Positions 32,905 through 44,867 are shown, counted from the first letter of the stretch. The stretch is 64,000 nucleotides of DNA from Aphis gossypii (GCF_020184175.1 NW_026083074.1:17743-81742); one strand, 5' to 3'. Made by a program: numbers and translations. Notes: a model not told the origin generated them from the letters alone.

Positions 32905-35903
32905 ATGGACAGTTTTGTCTTAAATACTCTTACGAGTTTAAACGTTGGCGAAATCGTTATTGATCGTTTTAGAGGTAAGTAATTTACGAGGTAATTTAGA
33001 TAAAAATGTGCTTGCTATAACCAGTATAACCTGTCGTCGGAATCGTTTTTACCTTGTTAGGTACCTATTACTTAGAGAACTATTGGAAATCAATTTAATT
33101 AATGGTCATTAACATAGACCTATTATATATTAGTTTTAAAACTTAGTTCATAGGTCTATGTTTATGGTCATTAGTATCATAAAAACAATAAAGTGTACGA
33201 GAATAATACATCAATACAAACTTTGGAACATTACATAGGTATTGATATCAACGACAGGTTAAAAGGATCTATTATAATAATAAAAAGAAAAAATTAATTT
33301 TATACCAATCATGTGTTTTTTTTTTTTTTTTTGTATATACCTATCTAGATGAAGAAATAGACGAATCATCATTTAGATCCTTAACCGAGTCAATGCTAAA
33401 GGAGCTGGTCCCTAAAATTTCCAAACGGTCAAAAATATGGAAATGTATTGTTGATTTAAAAACTCCTCAATTGTCAAATTCTGTAAGTAAACTAGATAGT
33501 GTTTAATTTGTTTCAAAAAAAATTTTATAAATTATAAAAACATATTATTACATAGGCATATTATTATTAAAATATGTATTATGCATATTATAAGTAGCTG
33601 TAGCAACATACTTACTATAGACGTCTAATATAATAGCTGTAAAGGTATGAAATACAACAACTCCATATATGAACTCATTGAATATTTTAAAATTACAATT
33701 TACTGACCATTACACCATGATGATAATTTATAACTTCATAATGTTTAAATGATATTTATATTGTAGAATATTATGTTCTATAAACGTTTATTTGCTTAGA
33801 GATTTATTGGATATTACATTGTTTATTTTTAGGATGATATTAAAATATCAAATGAGGAAAATTTTGATTTATTTTCAAATGGAAACTTTAGGGAAATGAT
33901 ATTGTTGGACAATAATGATGGTATAGGTAATTTTCTAAAACCCTTCTATAAGAATCAACAACTAGTTTTAAATATAAGTGTCACAAATGTCCTTAGATGC
34001 AGAAGTACTATGTAGCAATACTGCTGATGTTAGTGATGTCAATAGTGAACATAATATTTTGATAAACGTGCCTGGAAAGTCTTCAGATACTAAAATGAAT
34101 ATACATCATGTAGGTGAAACATTTTTTTTTGTACTTTGTTATCAATTAATAATTAATGTATATGAATATTATCTATATACAAATTAGTTAGATATTAGAT
34201 AGGTGACATATGTATTTAATATATATTTAAAATGTATACTCGTATAGATACCTACTTAATAGTTATAATATTAGGTAGGTTTGTTTTTATTTTCAAGTAG
34301 AAATCGATTTATGTTTGGTTTTATTTCTAGGAGCAAACTTATAATTTATTAAATATATTAAATAAGTATCAAGAGGGCCAAATCATTTTAAAACATTATG
34401 GTTTTAGTGGAACTTTGCAACCATCTATGCGTAATAAGTTGGCACATTTAATAATAACCCATTTACTCACAAACAATTCTGATCAAAAAATTTCAACTAG
34501 TGAACTAAAAAGATTTTCTATTGAAATTGTAAATCTATTTCCTACTGAAATAGAACAAACATACTTTATTCCTTATAAGAAAGAATTAAAACATTTTACT
34601 CCCAATCGAGGAAAACTATGGGATAAGTATTGCAATTTAAGGAAATATATACGGAGCGTTGCTCCTCCAAGTGATAAAACTGTTCAAGTTGCATTAACTC
34701 CAAGTATTGATAATAAAGGTACTTAATAATTTAAATTAAAAATTCATAATGTTTTAAAAATGAATAATAAATTTTAGATCATGAAGAAAATGTATTATGG
34801 CTTAAGAACAACATAGGTCCATGGGAAGAAATTGTTGAAAAATGGAATGATACGTTTCAGATCAGATATAAAAATCTGATAAATTGTGATCAAAAAGTTA
34901 ATTATTTTCAAGAATATCCAGCATTGAGAAGTCCAAATGGCTTTAACCTTGTTAGTTTAACATAGTTTAACATGTCCAAATTAATAAAATAAAAATTTAT
35001 TAGTTGTCCCTAACCTATCTTATACCATATATTTGCAGATAGAAATGGATTTTCATAATTTGTATCCAGACAAAGATATGCTACTTTTTCTAAAATTTGA
35101 AACTTTTAAGAAACAAATTAAAAATATATTAGTCATTTTAAAAAGGATTTGTGTAAAAATATTCCCACATTACTATTTGAAGTAGAACATCCCACTAAAC
35201 TTGGTAACTTTTCTGTGTTGAAATTGTGTTTATTTTTAAATAAGATTATTTGTTACAATATTATATACTAGATGACTAAGTGAATTTATCAATATTTCCT
35301 AATGGTTCATTAACTGTTTAAGGTAATGACGATGTTGCTGGTTTGAAAATCTTTATTGAATTATTTCAACCTGTAAATGTTTCTTGCAAACGTACCCATG
35401 GAACAGGAAATACTCAGAAAAATTACTGGCGTCCTTCAAAAAGTGAAATTAAACAAGGCTTCATCTGTTTTACAAATGTGAGATTTATATTATAATATTT
35501 CATTCTAATATTTGATATCAAAATGTAACTAAATATACTTATTTCCCTATAGGATATTTCTCGATTGAAAGACATTGATAAAGAAAAATCAGAAAAAGCT
35601 TTAAGATTGGGTCAAACAATTCAACCTTATATGATATTTGTGGGAGAACATTTGTCCAGTCTAGATTCTGTGGATGTACACTCTTTTTATGTGGCAATCA
35701 ATCATAACTTTTTAAAACTGGAAACTGCCCTAAAGGCTGTTGATGTGTGTTTCAAAGAGTTTTTTTCACTAGACATAAACTACCCGTTGGAGAGTGATCA
35801 AATATGGCAGTTTATACAAAAATATTTTTATTCTGTAAGTACTGAGTACGATAAAAATTATCAAATGGTTAATTTAATCATCAAAGAATTAAATAGTGCT
35901 TAA
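32905..35903 (+). pseudogene. SAM-domain (SAMD3-like) protein of the CACTA-like element, nine exons
   Basis: Exons by splice sites and phase: 32905-32974, 33349-33482, 33833-33920, 33979-34109, 34331-34718, 34778-34950, 35039-35203, 35323-35477, 35553-35903. The first two encode a short SAM-like domain (GEIVIDRFRG, then EEIDESSFRSLTESMLKELV). Later exons give KLWDKYCNLRKYIRSVAPP, FQEYPALRSPNGFNL and DFHNLYPDKDMLLF, a pattern I know from proteins often labelled SAMD3-like, some of them transposon-borne. Exon 7 is one base short of the needed phase, and its frame breaks near 35132, so the gene has one apparent frameshift. Likely role: an accessory DNA-binding or assembly factor for the neighbouring transposase. 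The stop is at 35901-35903, about 110 bp before the transposase frame. Confidence 0.72.
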
Positions 35904-36009
35904 AAGTTTCTTTTCCTTTATATTAAATTACATTTGTTAACTATTGTTAAGTAGGTACATATAAGATTTAAGGTTGCTGTTAAGATAACTTAATTCAATT
36001 GAATTAGTC

Positions 36010-38523
36010 TTGAGGTATTATTATTATTATTTTTTTTTTTATCAAAATGAGTTTTGTTTGTTTATTTGTTTTATAAAATTAAATCAAAGTTCTGATTTAT
36101 TATCTCATAAAAGACTTTTTCATTCAGGTGATAAAATAGATGAGTATAAATGCTTAGTCGTTAACTGTTCAAGATGTTTTTCATCATTGAATTCTTTTAG
36201 AAAACATATCAAGATCCATAATAATAGTTGTTTGAGTACTTTTATTAATTTACCTACAGAAAATTCAATCTCTCAAAGTATTAGTGAAGACCAGCCTTCG
36301 ACTAGTCAATTTAATGAGGTGCAGTTGAATAATCAATTGTTAAATGTAACTTATTTTAAGGAAAGTGTTCACAATGAATGTATTTCTCTTATAAGTAAAT
36401 GGTACAATGAAAGTGTAGTTCCAAAAAATAAAGTTCAAATTTTAATAAATGACATAAGTTCTATGCAAGAAAATAATATTAGGATTTTAAAAAATTATGT
36501 TTTAAATAGTTTAAATAATACTACTTGTGATTCTAGTAGTGTTCTTAAAATCACTGATATGTTTGATACTATCCAAAACCCGTTTGATAAACTAAAAACT
36601 GAATACATGCGTATGAAATCTTTGAAAGATCTTGGTGTGTTTATTGAACCTATATCTGTAACCGTGGGCAATAGATATAATAATGTTGTAAGAAATGGCT
36701 CAATTATTATGGAAAATAAAAATGTTGATATTTATTATATTCCTCTTCATAATGTATTCAAATGTTTCTTTGAACAATTAAATGTGTTTAATATTATTAC
36801 AACCCACTTAAAAGAACTTTATTCAAGTGATGGTAGTATTATAAATAGTATTGTACAGTGTGATTTTTGGAAAGAAAATCGAAAACTTTATCCAAGTAAA
36901 ATAATCATTCCATATTTTCTTTATTTTGATGATTATGAAACAAACAATCCTTTGGGATCTCATGCTGGGAAAAAAAAAATTGGAGCAGTGTACATATCGT
37001 TTAGCCCATGTTTACCTAGTGAATTCTCTTCCACATTAAATAATATTTATCTTGCTTTAATTTTTAATTCAAATGATAGAGTTGAGTTTGGGAATCGTGT
37101 TATTTTTCAAAGACTTATAAAAGAGTTAAAGGATCTAGAACAAAATGGAATTCAAATTACAGTTCTTAATGTAAATTATAAAATTTATTTTCAGTTATGT
37201 TTAATTTTAGGTGACAATTTAGGGTTGCACTCAATTTTTAATTTTACTGAAAGTTTCATGTGTAATTATCCTTGTAGATTTTGTAAATGTAACAAATCAG
37301 AATGTAACTTTTTGACCGTAGAAGACTGTTCAAAGATGAGAAATAAAGATAATTATAAAAAAGATTTGGAATTAAATAGTGTAACATTAACAGGATTGAA
37401 AGGACCTTGTGTATGGCACGATCTACCAAATTTTCACGTTACTGAAAACTTAAGTGTTGATATAATGCATGACGTATTCGAAGGAGTTAGAAATTATGAT
37501 ATGTCTTTAATTATTCTAGAATTTATTATTAAATTTAAATATTATTCTCTTGATACTCTAAACAATCGAATACAATATTTTAATTATGGTCCGATTAATA
37601 TTCAAAACCGACCTCAGTTAATATCTATGGATTATTTAAAAAATGCCAAATTAAAAATGTCTGCAAGTGAATTATTTTGTTTTGTGCGGTTTTTCGGTCA
37701 GATAATAAGAGATCTTGTACCAACATCATCAGACATTTGGCAGTTATATGTGATCCTAAAAAAAATAATAGATATTATTACTTCAAGATGTATTCAGAAT
37801 GATTGTCATTTATTGTTAAAAATATTAATTAATGAACATCATGAGTTGTTTTTAAAACTTTTTGATATTAATCTTAAACCAAAATACCATCATCTTTTGC
37901 ATTATCCGCGAGTAATGGAAAAAGTTGGACCATTAATACATTTATGGTCTATGCGTTTTGAATCAAAGCACAGAGAGTCGAAAATTACAGCTAATGCCAT
38001 TACCAGTAGAAAAAATATTTGCTTAACATTAAGTCATAAGCACCAATTGAAACTTGCTTATACATTTTTTTCTAATACTTGCTTATTAAATAGTCTGCAA
38101 TTTGGAAGGGTTATAAATTTATCCTGTTCAACTATAAGTAACATTAAAAATAATATTGACATTTCTTCTGATAAATCGCTTATTGACAATCTACAGAATA
38201 CTGCTAAGTTTGTGTCATGGGTTGAAATAAAAGGAACACGTTATAAACGTGATATGTGTTTAGCTCTTGATTTTGAAAATATTCCTATTTTTGTAGTTAT
38301 TAAACATATTTTATTTTTCGATAATCAAAGCAACCCATATTTTTTATGTCATAAATATATAACTTTAAAATTCAGTGACCATTCCCAATGCTGGGAAGTA
38401 ACTGACCAAAATATACAGCAATCTTTAATTTTTACTCCATGTAACACGATACCTCATTTTATTAATCCTTGTTCTTCCTACAAAAATACCAAAGGAACAG
38501 TGTATATAACTTTTAAACAATAA
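36010..38523 (+). CDS. CACTA/EnSpm-like transposase, 837-codon open frame
   Basis: A continuous frame of 837 codons. The first ~25 residues come from T-rich sequence without a good ATG, so the true start is probably in an upstream exon. Near the N-terminus is a C2H2-type finger (KCLVVNCSRCFSSLNSFRKH, then IKIH). The core has FDDYETNNPLGSHAGKKKIG, LILGDNLGLHSI, a Cys cluster (CNYPCRFCKCNKSEC) and VDIMHDVFEGV; Asp residues in these motifs are the candidates for catalysis by comparison with Transposase_21-like CACTA proteins. Further on are KMSASELFCFVRFFG, LHYPRVMEKVGPLIHLWSMR and KHRESK. I recall this motif order from many arthropod proteins annotated only as uncharacterised. No internal stop or frameshift, so it could be a recently active copy. 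Confidence 0.78.
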   Translation: MRYYYYYFFFYQNEFCLFICFIKLNQSSDLLSHKRLFHSGDKIDEYKCLVVNCSRCFSSLNSFRKHIKIHNNSCLSTFINLPTENSISQSISEDQPSTSQFNEVQLNNQLLNVTYFKESVHNECISLISKWYNESVVPKNKVQILINDISSMQENNIRILKNYVLNSLNNTTCDSSSVLKITDMFDTIQNPFDKLKTEYMRMKSLKDLGVFIEPISVTVGNRYNNVVRNGSIIMENKNVDIYYIPLHNVFKCFFEQLNVFNIITTHLKELYSSDGSIINSIVQCDFWKENRKLYPSKIIIPYFLYFDDYETNNPLGSHAGKKKIGAVYISFSPCLPSEFSSTLNNIYLALIFNSNDRVEFGNRVIFQRLIKELKDLEQNGIQITVLNVNYKIYFQLCLILGDNLGLHSIFNFTESFMCNYPCRFCKCNKSECNFLTVEDCSKMRNKDNYKKDLELNSVTLTGLKGPCVWHDLPNFHVTENLSVDIMHDVFEGVRNYDMSLIILEFIIKFKYYSLDTLNNRIQYFNYGPINIQNRPQLISMDYLKNAKLKMSASELFCFVRFFGQIIRDLVPTSSDIWQLYVILKKIIDIITSRCIQNDCHLLLKILINEHHELFLKLFDINLKPKYHHLLHYPRVMEKVGPLIHLWSMRFESKHRESKITANAITSRKNICLTLSHKHQLKLAYTFFSNTCLLNSLQFGRVINLSCSTISNIKNNIDISSDKSLIDNLQNTAKFVSWVEIKGTRYKRDMCLALDFENIPIFVVIKHILFFDNQSNPYFLCHKYITLKFSDHSQCWEVTDQNIQQSLIFTPCNTIPHFINPCSSYKNTKGTVYITFKQ

Positions 38524-39460
38524 AATAATAATATTTTTAAAATTGTACATATTTTTCATTCAATTTTAACTGTATATACCTACTATTAAATTTAAAATAA
38601 TAAGTATACTTCTTACTTATTCACTATAGTGTTAAAAAATATTAAATTTTACATTTGTAATAACGTTTTAACTGTACCTATATATATTGATCAAAAATCA
38701 AAAACTGTGCATTAATAATATTATTAAGATTGTAAATATGTAAAATTATATTTTAACTGTGTACCTATATTACTTTAAAATGTAAATAATAAACTGTGTT
38801 AAAATATTATTAAGATTGTACCTTTGTAACATTACATTTTGTACATACTTTATTTTCAATAAAAAAAAATTTGTGTAATATATTGTTCAATTTAAAATTT
38901 TGGATATAAGATATAAGCAGAAATATCAAATTTAATAAATATTATAATTTACAATATTGCAATATTGTTATGTACTAGATATTTAAAAAGTATATTTCAA
39001 GAGTATATACATAGGTATTTAATTGGAATACACAACCAATTAAACGTAGTATCGTTTACCAACTACCACTAGTTGAACCAACTATTTTGTAAGTAAGATA
39101 TTAAAATTGTGTCAGTTTTTATAATTACTTGTAAAAGTCAAATTCACTTAATCATTTGTAGAAACAAACTTTTTTTTTAGTACCATCAACTCTCAACATT
39201 CAGTTAAACCTACTAAATAAAATTACATTATAGTATGGTTAACTTATTACACTAATTAAATCAACTGTATTGCATTAATCAAATCAATTGTATATTTGTA
39301 GCTGGAGTAACACAGATAATATGTTTAAATCAACTATTTATAATTAACTAAATCTATTTAGTACTTGTAACTTTTTAAATAGATTGTTCCTATATTAACC
39401 TGTAATTATGGTTAAGGAGACCATTTAAATGGTCAGAGAAACCAATTTTTTTTTTCCGTG
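38524..39460 (+). promoter_or_regulatory. 3' subterminal region of the CACTA-like element
   Basis: Non-coding. Candidate poly(A) signals AATAAA occur near 38787 and 38860. From about 39050 the words ACCAACTA, AGTTGAACCAACTA and ATCAACTA recur in both orientations up to the TIR, mirroring the left side (32470-32720). These are candidate transposase or accessory-protein binding sites. Confidence 0.5.
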
Positions 39461-40219
39461 CAATTAATTCGTAGAATTGAAAACTGGTTCACCTATCCCA
39501 TATTTCTACATGCGTAAACAAGTCAATACATCACTTTACTATGTGTTAACCATAATTAATAGTAAAATGACTATGTACTAGTAAAGTGACTATGTCGGTT
39601 TACTCCACTAGTTTTAAATATTAATTCTACCTATTTACTTATACACCGTTAACGTGAATAATATTAATGAGTTGAAAAAAATATAAAACTAAACACTGAG
39701 TTCAATTTTATAAATAAAATTATAATATATAAGTAATATAGTATTATAAATATTCCTAACCCCAAGTTCATTATAATTAATTGATTTACCTTTTGTAGAT
39801 CGCGAATTGGTGCAAGCAATAATAGCGAAGAATAGTGACCGACAAAGCTAATCACAACTAGTACCTAGTCTATTGAAATTGAATAAAAATTAACACCTAT
39901 CACAAGTTAAATCCTTTATCATATAACAATAGTATATATTCATTATTCATATGTATATTTTGCAAATGTTAATGATAAGTATTGTATTGTATTATCATAA
40001 ACCTCATGATTTTTAATAATTTTTTTAGGATTCAGAAAAAATGTAAAAACAAAAGTTTTCGATCGGTTGTTAATGCTCCCCCCACTGCGTCTAATGGGTA
40101 AATACTAAAGGCGCAATTAGGGGGCGCTTTGTATTATCACTCGCAATTTTAAAATTAGCACCCTCAAATATTTTTTATGATATCTCATTTAGTAGTGATT
40201 CAACGTTATGCCCGGAAAA
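39461..40219. other. Gene-free spacer between CACTA-like element and piggyBac-2
   Basis: No supported gene; a GC-richer patch with CCCCCCACTGCG near 40079 and GGGGGCGC near 40120. Nothing else recognised. Confidence 0.5.
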
Positions 40220-40723
40220 TTAACACGTTCAATGCCGACGTCGGATATGCTCCGACACTGGATACCGATGCGCCTGGTAGGTGTCGGAGCGTGTCCGACA
40301 AACGTTATAATATGTATTATTATAGTGGAATAAAATACTCGGCTTTAAGTGTATGACTATAATATTTGTGTTGGCGACTCAGTATATATTTTTAAATAAG
40401 TTGGTACAATTGGTTTTTAGTTTCCGCCTTTTTGTTGATTGTGGGAACGTTTTATCTATAACCATGTATTGATACAAAACACATGTTATTTTCTATCGTC
40501 CAATGCTATCAATATTCTTTTTTTTTCAGAAAAATGTAATAAATGCATCGACAAAACAATCTATACGTCAATATTTCCACAATTATTGTTCGTATGTTCA
40601 TGTCGTATGTATCATAATAATTATATACATGATTAGGTGAACGTAATATGATAACAAATTCGTAATTCGTTAACACCCGACCTTATTTTTTTAAATTAAC
40701 AAATTTAATTAACAATAATACAA

Positions 40724-42498
40724 ATGGATCTTCCTCCTGGTCCATCTAGAGAGCGATCTCGAAGTCCTATATGTAATAAAACAAAAAACACTAAAATATT
40801 AACCGACGAAGAACTCTTATTGCTTTTGGAAAATGATAAATGGTTGTCATCGGAGGATGATTTTGATGGCAGTTCTGATGATAATTTTGAGGGCAGTTTG
40901 GTTGATGATTTCGATAACATGGCAGAAGTTGAAGAAGGTAATTCAAATAATGATTCTCATTATATGTATGTAGATAGTAGTACGATGAATGAGATGACTG
41001 ATAACTCTAATAATAGTCTTAGAAAAGAGCCTAACAATTATGAAACTTCCTGGTTATCTGATCCTGCAAATGCAAACTATATTCCATTTACAGCTACACC
41101 AGGTTTGAAATGTGTACCCAAAGGAAACGCACCTATTGATTATTTTAGATTATTAGTTACTGATAGTTTTTTTGATCTTCTTGTTGAGGAAACAAATGCA
41201 TATGCACTTGATATTTTTTTAAATCAAACACACGAAAGTGCAAGAATAAATAATTGGGTGGATACTAACAGAAAAGAAATGGACATTTTTATTGGCTTAT
41301 TGTTTCATATGGGAACAATTAGATTAAGTAGATTGGAAGATTATTGGAAAACCAGTCGACTTTTCAACATTCCGTGTTTTCGTGAATATATGAGTCGTAA
41401 CAGATTCATGTTAATATTACGAGCATTGCATTTCACTCGTAATCCGAAAGAAGGAGAACCTACTCCTCATAATAGGTTATATAAAATCCAGAGTGTTTTG
41501 AATTATTTTAATTCAAAAATGGAAGAAGTTTATGAACCGTCTAAAAATTTATCTATTGATGAATCTATGATTTTATGGCGTGGGCGTTTGGTATTTCGCC
41601 AATACATTAAAAACAAACGACACAAATATGGCGTAAAATCATATATGTTGACTGAACCCTGGGGTTTTATACACAGGGTTATGGTTTATTCTGGACAAGG
41701 TCATGATATATCTAATACTATGAGTCATACAGAGTATGTGGTTTTTAAACTTATGAATGGATTATTTTATGAAGGCCGATCACTATTTATGGATAATTAT
41801 TATAATAGTGTCCATCTATCAGAACTGTTGTTAGAAAAAAAAACATTTGTCACAGGAACTCTACGATCAAACCGCAAAAACAACCCTAAAGATGTTATTG
41901 ATAAAAAATTGAAAAAAGGAGAGTCTATATATCGGTACACAAAAGAGGGTATTTGTGTCCTAAAATGGAAAGACAAGAGAGATGTTCTGATGATTAGTTC
42001 TGAATTTTCTCACTCAATGTGTGAAGTTAGTTCTAGGACAGAAGTAAAACAGAAACCTATAATCGTAAAAAAATATAATGAAAATATGTCAGGAATAGAT
42101 CGCCAGGATCAAATGGCATCATACTACCCCTGTGAAAGGAAATCCTTGAGGTGGTATAAAAAAATTGGTGTGCATTTTATGCATTTATTGTTAATAATTC
42201 ATATTTTCTATATAATAGAAACGTAAAAAAAATATCACTGTACGACTACAGGATCTCAGTTATTGAAAGTTTATTACCTAAAAAAGACAATAAAACACAG
42301 AAAAATTCTGAGGTGAAAAAAACTGAAGCACATTTACCCAAAAAAGTTGAAAAAAACGAAAAAAATAGATATTATAAAAAACGCTGTAAGGTTTGTGCTG
42401 ATAAAAAAATACGAAAAGAAACTATATATTACTGTGATCAATGTGAGGATGAACCAGGGTTATGCTTGGAACAATGCTTCAAAGAGTTTCACAAATAA
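40724..42498 (+). pseudogene. piggyBac transposase, nearly intact, one frameshift
   Basis: ATG at 40724 (MDLPPGPSRERSRSP) opens 500 codons. Acidic N-terminus, then NLSIDESMILWRGRLVFRQY (first Asp), SLFMDNYYNSVHLSELL (second Asp) and SGIDRQDQMASYYPCERK (third Asp). A single missing A near 42190 shifts the frame to a stop at 42224-42226; in the other frame the protein continues without gap into the C-terminal zinc domain (RCKVCADKKIRKETIYYC, CEDEPGLCLEQCF), ending at 42498. About 590 codons in total, the usual size. Cut-and-paste at TTAA is the family activity. With intact TIRs and one indel, this is among the youngest elements in the window. Confidence 0.94.
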
Positions 42499-42544
42499 TC
42501 GTTATAATTTCGTTTAATTATTTTTTACTTTTATTTTTTTTTGT

Positions 42545-42760
42545 TATTATTTTATTACTTATAGACGAAGGCTAGTCTGCTTTGCATTTGAAATGATTTA
42601 TAATATTTGTTTTCTCATTGTTTTATTACTTATAGACGAAGGCTAGTCTGCTTTGCATTTTAAATGATTTATAATATTTGTTTTCTCATTATTTTATTAC
42701 TTATAGACGAAGGTTAGTCTACTTTTCATTTGCAATGATTTATAATATTTGTTTTGATAT
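42545..42760 (+). repeat. Three tandem ~72-bp units in the piggyBac-2 3' UTR
   Basis: Units contain ACTTATAGACGAAGGCTAGT and AATGATTTATAATATTTGTT; starts near 42557, 42628 and 42701. Nearly identical, so recent. Confidence 0.9.
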
Positions 42761-43202
42761 TTATATTGTGATCATATTATTATATTAATTTGTTACTATT
42801 AGAATTGTTATTAAAACATTATAAGTATTTGTTATTTTTTATGTGTCTTATCATTCGTTATATTTTATATCAAAAAATAAAACCATCGTGTTTTAAATTC
42901 TAATAATAATTTACCTTTCATGATATCAAAATCTTTAAAATAATAATTATACATATATTTATATTGATAATTATACTAAAAATAAATATATAAGTATAAT
43001 ATTATATGTATTATTATTTACAATTCAAAAAATAAATGCTTTAGCACATAGCGTGTCGGATACGTGCCGACGTCGGCCATATGATGCATCGCCACACCGT
43101 ATGGCCGGCGTCGTCACGTATCCGACGGCGTCCATGTTTTTCAAATATTAGCGTGGCGTGTAGCGTAATACGCCAGAATAATGTTGGCATTGAACGTGTT
43201 AA

Positions 43203-44863
43203 TTGAAATTGCGCCTATGGTAAATACTAAATCCTCAAAGGATACCCTAACCATATACTTGTATAGTTTATATAAAAATATTCCTTGGTAACATATAGGC
43301 TGATAGCCAGCTGACGTTACCACTAAGAATAGTTTTTGTATACAATAATTAATCATTTAATTTAAACTTAACACCTAATCATATTTCTAACCTATGATTT
43401 TGTAGTAACGGAATTGACCTATTTAATATCACTCAATACCATAAATTATGAATAGAAATAACTATATACTACTTCATCAGAAAATAAAAAAGTAAAATGA
43501 ATCTATATTATACTTTGGTGAGTCAAAATGTCCAGTAGTTTTCATAGCGTCACGAAAAACTCTAAAAAACATAATGGAAAAATGGAAAATTTTACTCATA
43601 ATTAGTTTTTCGACAAAATTGATTTTTTTATTTTGCAGTAACTCAAAAATTAATCATTGTAACTACTTGAAATTTCCACCAAGTATTTATATTAGCGTTA
43701 TCTATTTACGATTAAATTTTCAATTTTACTAAGTCTTTTTATTTGAAATGCCGATAAAAAAAATTTGGCATTCAAATAACCCTTTAAAATTTAATAGAAG
43801 GTTTACTACAAGTTTTACTTATCGTAGTAAAAAAATCAAATATCGTTAGTCACAATTTTTTTTTAATAAGCATTTAAAGTTCAAATGTTTACGAAATATG
43901 TCAAAATCTCGAAAATTTACAAGTAATTTTTAATTTAAAAATTCATTAAATTATTGTGATTTATACCTAAGGTTAAAACCCCCAATACAAGGTTCTCCGC
44001 AACATTTTCTTCAAATAGTTGTAAAAAAACTCCAGGGTGAATAACAATTTCAGAAAAAATTGTATGAGCTCAAAAAATTTAATTTTTTACGAAATTGCGT
44101 AAAATAACGATATATTAAAATTTAAATATAGCTAATAATATAATATATCCTACTAATTATTCTTGATTGACAAATCATCTCCATTTAGAATCGTTTTTCG
44201 TATACAATGATACTATGTACTTGTCATTGCATTCAAATTTAACACATCCATCATAGTGACCTACTCTCCATCACTACTAAATAGCAGAACGATACCCACT
44301 TGCCCAACCTTTTTTAATTTAAATATGGAAATTGTCTTACAAGTTTTAATTATTTAAAATAGTAAATACGTTAACGTCAAATAAACGTTAATATGTTATC
44401 AGTATTTTTGTTTTGTTGTTGTTTTTGATTTTAAATAATTCAAGAGTTAAAATTATTTAGCCCCCCCCCCCCCATAAAAAATCCTGGTTACGCCTTTGAA
44501 AAGGAATATGCAAAAACCCAAACCATTGAATTATTTATAAATAAGGTGTGTTTTTACATATAATAATGTTTTTAGTAATTTGGTCATTAATTCAGTAAAT
44601 AAGCTGCTTATTTACTCATAATATATATATAATAAAGTACCATAGCTCAAGGAGGATGTAATATAAATACCTCCTTTTTACATGTTACTGTCACACAAAA
44701 AAAAGTAAAATCAGTATAATAGAAAGCTTAAAAAAATTTTAGATACACCTAGGCGACAGGGGCGGCTCTAGTCCCAGAGACGGGTTTGGGAAGTCAACAG
44801 TCAGTTGAACCAAAGTTTTTTTTCTCAGTAATATGTGGCCCCTCAAAATTACAAACTACATCA
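43203..44863. other. Repeat-rich, gene-free stretch
   Basis: 43260-43400 is related to the flank of the Tigger element (5695-5830). About 43500-44330 is the inverted relative of the repeat at 20625-21345. A run of C at 44461-44475 followed by CCTGGTTACGCCTTTG looks like a hAT-type end (CAAAGGCGTAACCAGG read backwards). CAGGGGCGGCTCTAG at about 44756 may be another such end. No genes. Confidence 0.45.
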
Positions 44864-44867
44864 ATAT

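Larger units (their letters stand above)
32357..39460 (+). mobile_element. CACTA-like (EnSpm-type) DNA transposon, 7.1 kb, two genes
   Basis: Ends are CACGGAAAAAAATAATT and its inverted counterpart ending TTTTTTTTTCCGTG; a 2-bp CA duplication (32355-32356 and 39461-39462) fits the 2-3 bp target sites of CACTA/EnSpm elements. Subterminal regions carry many copies, in both orientations, of a word close to ACCAACTA (for example near 32525, 32635, 32705, 39060, 39080), resembling the subterminal binding arrays of CACTA elements. It carries a nine-exon SAM-domain gene (32905-35903) and a long transposase frame (36010-38523), both on the plus strand. The superfamily call is from protein motifs and ends together and is fairly but not fully secure. 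Confidence 0.72.
40224..43198 (+). mobile_element. piggyBac-2 DNA transposon, complete
   Basis: The 2975-bp element is flanked by TTAA on both sides (40220-40223 and 43199-43202). Inverted ends are CACGTTCAATGCCGACGTCG on the left and, read inward from the right, CACGTTCAATGCCAAC. Subterminal sequences on both sides are rich in CGTCGG/GTCGGA words. One transposase gene with a single frameshift; three 72-bp tandem repeats in its 3' UTR. Confidence 0.95.

Noticed and set aside
36010..36085. TTG at 36010 as the true transposase start
   Set aside because: The first residues come from T-rich non-coding-like sequence; an upstream exon or a later start is more likely.
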